From an uncultured Collinsella sp. (GTDB taxonomy: Bacteria > Actinomycetota > Coriobacteriia > Coriobacteriales > Coriobacteriaceae), in the NCBI GenBank assembly GCA_900755005.1, contig CAAEEX010000041.1:1-13983 (forward strand): a DNA stretch of 13,983 bases, read 5' to 3'. The position numbers and the translations under genes were made by a program. The notes under the pieces were generated by a model that was given only the letters and a program-made list of their open reading frames with translations, ran no database searches and was not told the DNA's origin. Positions 13,401 to 13,983 of this stretch are shown here, piece after piece. Each line of letters begins with the position of its first letter. Within the stretch, counting starts at the first letter, position 1.

Positions 13401-13901
13401 ATGGATATCCAACTTAAGACGGGATGCTTTGATGACGCGGCGTTGGTGCGCCGCGTCGTTTTTATGGACGAGCAGGGCTACGAGAATGAGTTCGACGCTA
13501 TCGACGAGGATTCGAACTGCATTCATGTGACGCTCTATGTAGACGGCGAGCTTGCCGGTTGCTCGCGCGTGTTTCCCGAAGAGCTTGAGCGCGCGGCTGA
13601 CGCAGAGGCTCCGGTGTCGCCGGCGTGCGACTTGGACGAAGGTGTCGCGGCGGGGGAGACCTACATTATGGGGCGCGTGGCCGTGCTGCCGAGCATGCGC
13701 CGTCGCGGTCTGGCGAGTGCGATTGTTGAGGCCAGTGATGCCGCCGCGCGCGATGCCGGTGCCAAGCTCATAAAACTGCACGCTCAAGAATATGTCCTGC
13801 CGCTCTATGCCAAGGCGGGCTACACGCAGATCGCGCCGGTAGATTACGAGGACGAAGGCCAGCCCCATGCCTGGATGGCCAAACGCGTGAGCGACAGATA
13901 G
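13401..13901 (+). CDS. GNAT-family N-acetyltransferase
   Basis: A 166-residue acyl-CoA-dependent N-acyltransferase with the GNAT fold. The acetyl-CoA pyrophosphate-binding motif is visible at about 93-110 (VAVLPSMRRRGLASAIVE), and the C-terminal part (KLHAQEYVLPLYAKAGY) carries the conserved late helix and Tyr. The N-terminal VRRVVFMDEQGYENEFD and the order of motifs recall ElaA/YjcF-like members. The substrate cannot be told. ATG 13401 is chosen because AAAGGG (13390-13395) lies five bases upstream; the longer frame would start at TTG 13383. It follows the phosphatase by 39 bases, and TAAAAT (13359-13364) overlapping the previous stop could be a -10, though no -35 is apparent. Co-transcription with the polysaccharide control genes is possible, but a shared role is not shown. 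Confidence 0.88.
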   Translation: MDIQLKTGCFDDAALVRRVVFMDEQGYENEFDAIDEDSNCIHVTLYVDGELAGCSRVFPEELERAADAEAPVSPACDLDEGVAAGETYIMGRVAVLPSMRRRGLASAIVEASDAAARDAGAKLIKLHAQEYVLPLYAKAGYTQIAPVDYEDEGQPHAWMAKRVSDR

Positions 13902-13947
13902 GGACGTTCCTTTTAATATGAGCAGGACATTGTCAAGAGGCAAAATC

Positions 13948-13979
13948 GGGCCTGGCCCCAACGATATGGGGTCAGGCCC
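13948..13979. terminator. Strong GC-rich hairpin at the window edge, terminator or repeat element
   Basis: GGGCCTGGCCCC (13948-13959) pairs with GGGGTCAGGCCC (13968-13979) over 12 bp with a single G-T wobble around an 8-base loop, starting 46 bases after the acetyltransferase stop. The sequence ends four bases later with TCTC, so a T run cannot be judged. It could terminate this gene or be part of a dispersed repeat. Confidence 0.5.
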
Positions 13980-13983
13980 TCTC

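Overview
The window reads as chromosomal DNA of a high-GC Gram-positive bacterium. The two-component systems, the Wzz/BY-kinase/PHP-phosphatase triad, the S11 carboxypeptidase and the codon use fit an actinobacterial gut commensal of the Coriobacteriia, most likely Collinsella or a close relative. This assignment is inference from gene content; there is no rRNA or marker gene to prove it. Coding density is high and no gap without a gene exceeds 300 bases. I see no CRISPR array, integrase, transposase or phage gene.

Left part (1-4400). A short GC-rich stretch of small hairpins ends in a Rho-independent terminator. It is followed by an 813-residue protein with C-terminal TPR-like repeats and no function I recognise. 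Next comes an AAA_14/DUF4143-type ATPase. Its promoter is bracketed by two identical, perfect 22-bp palindromes, the most striking regulatory structure here. A complete tRNA-Ser(GCU) with its own promoter and terminator follows, and 65 bp beyond it lies an inverted 17-bp copy of the tRNA T-arm.

Middle part (4347-11101). An exported D-alanyl-D-alanine carboxypeptidase (S11) is divergent from a VanR/VanS-like two-component system. The same strand continues with a phosphate-transporter ATPase (PstB) that has no pstSCA or phoU beside it, and with a second two-component pair of PhoB/PhoR type. The block looks like an envelope and phosphate sensing neighbourhood: the first pair may watch peptidoglycan, and the second pair together with PstB phosphate.

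Right part (11297-13983). Three genes of a capsule or exopolysaccharide control module follow: a Wzz/CpsC-type co-polymerase, a CpsD-type bacterial tyrosine kinase and a CpsB-type PHP-family tyrosine phosphatase. No glycosyltransferase, flippase or polymerase is adjacent. A GNAT acetyltransferase closes the coding part, and the window ends in a strong GC-rich hairpin.

Several start codons were moved from the longest open frame to a start supported by a ribosome-binding site or signal peptide (ATPase, carboxypeptidase, VanS-like kinase, PstB, acetyltransferase). The individual entries give the reasons.
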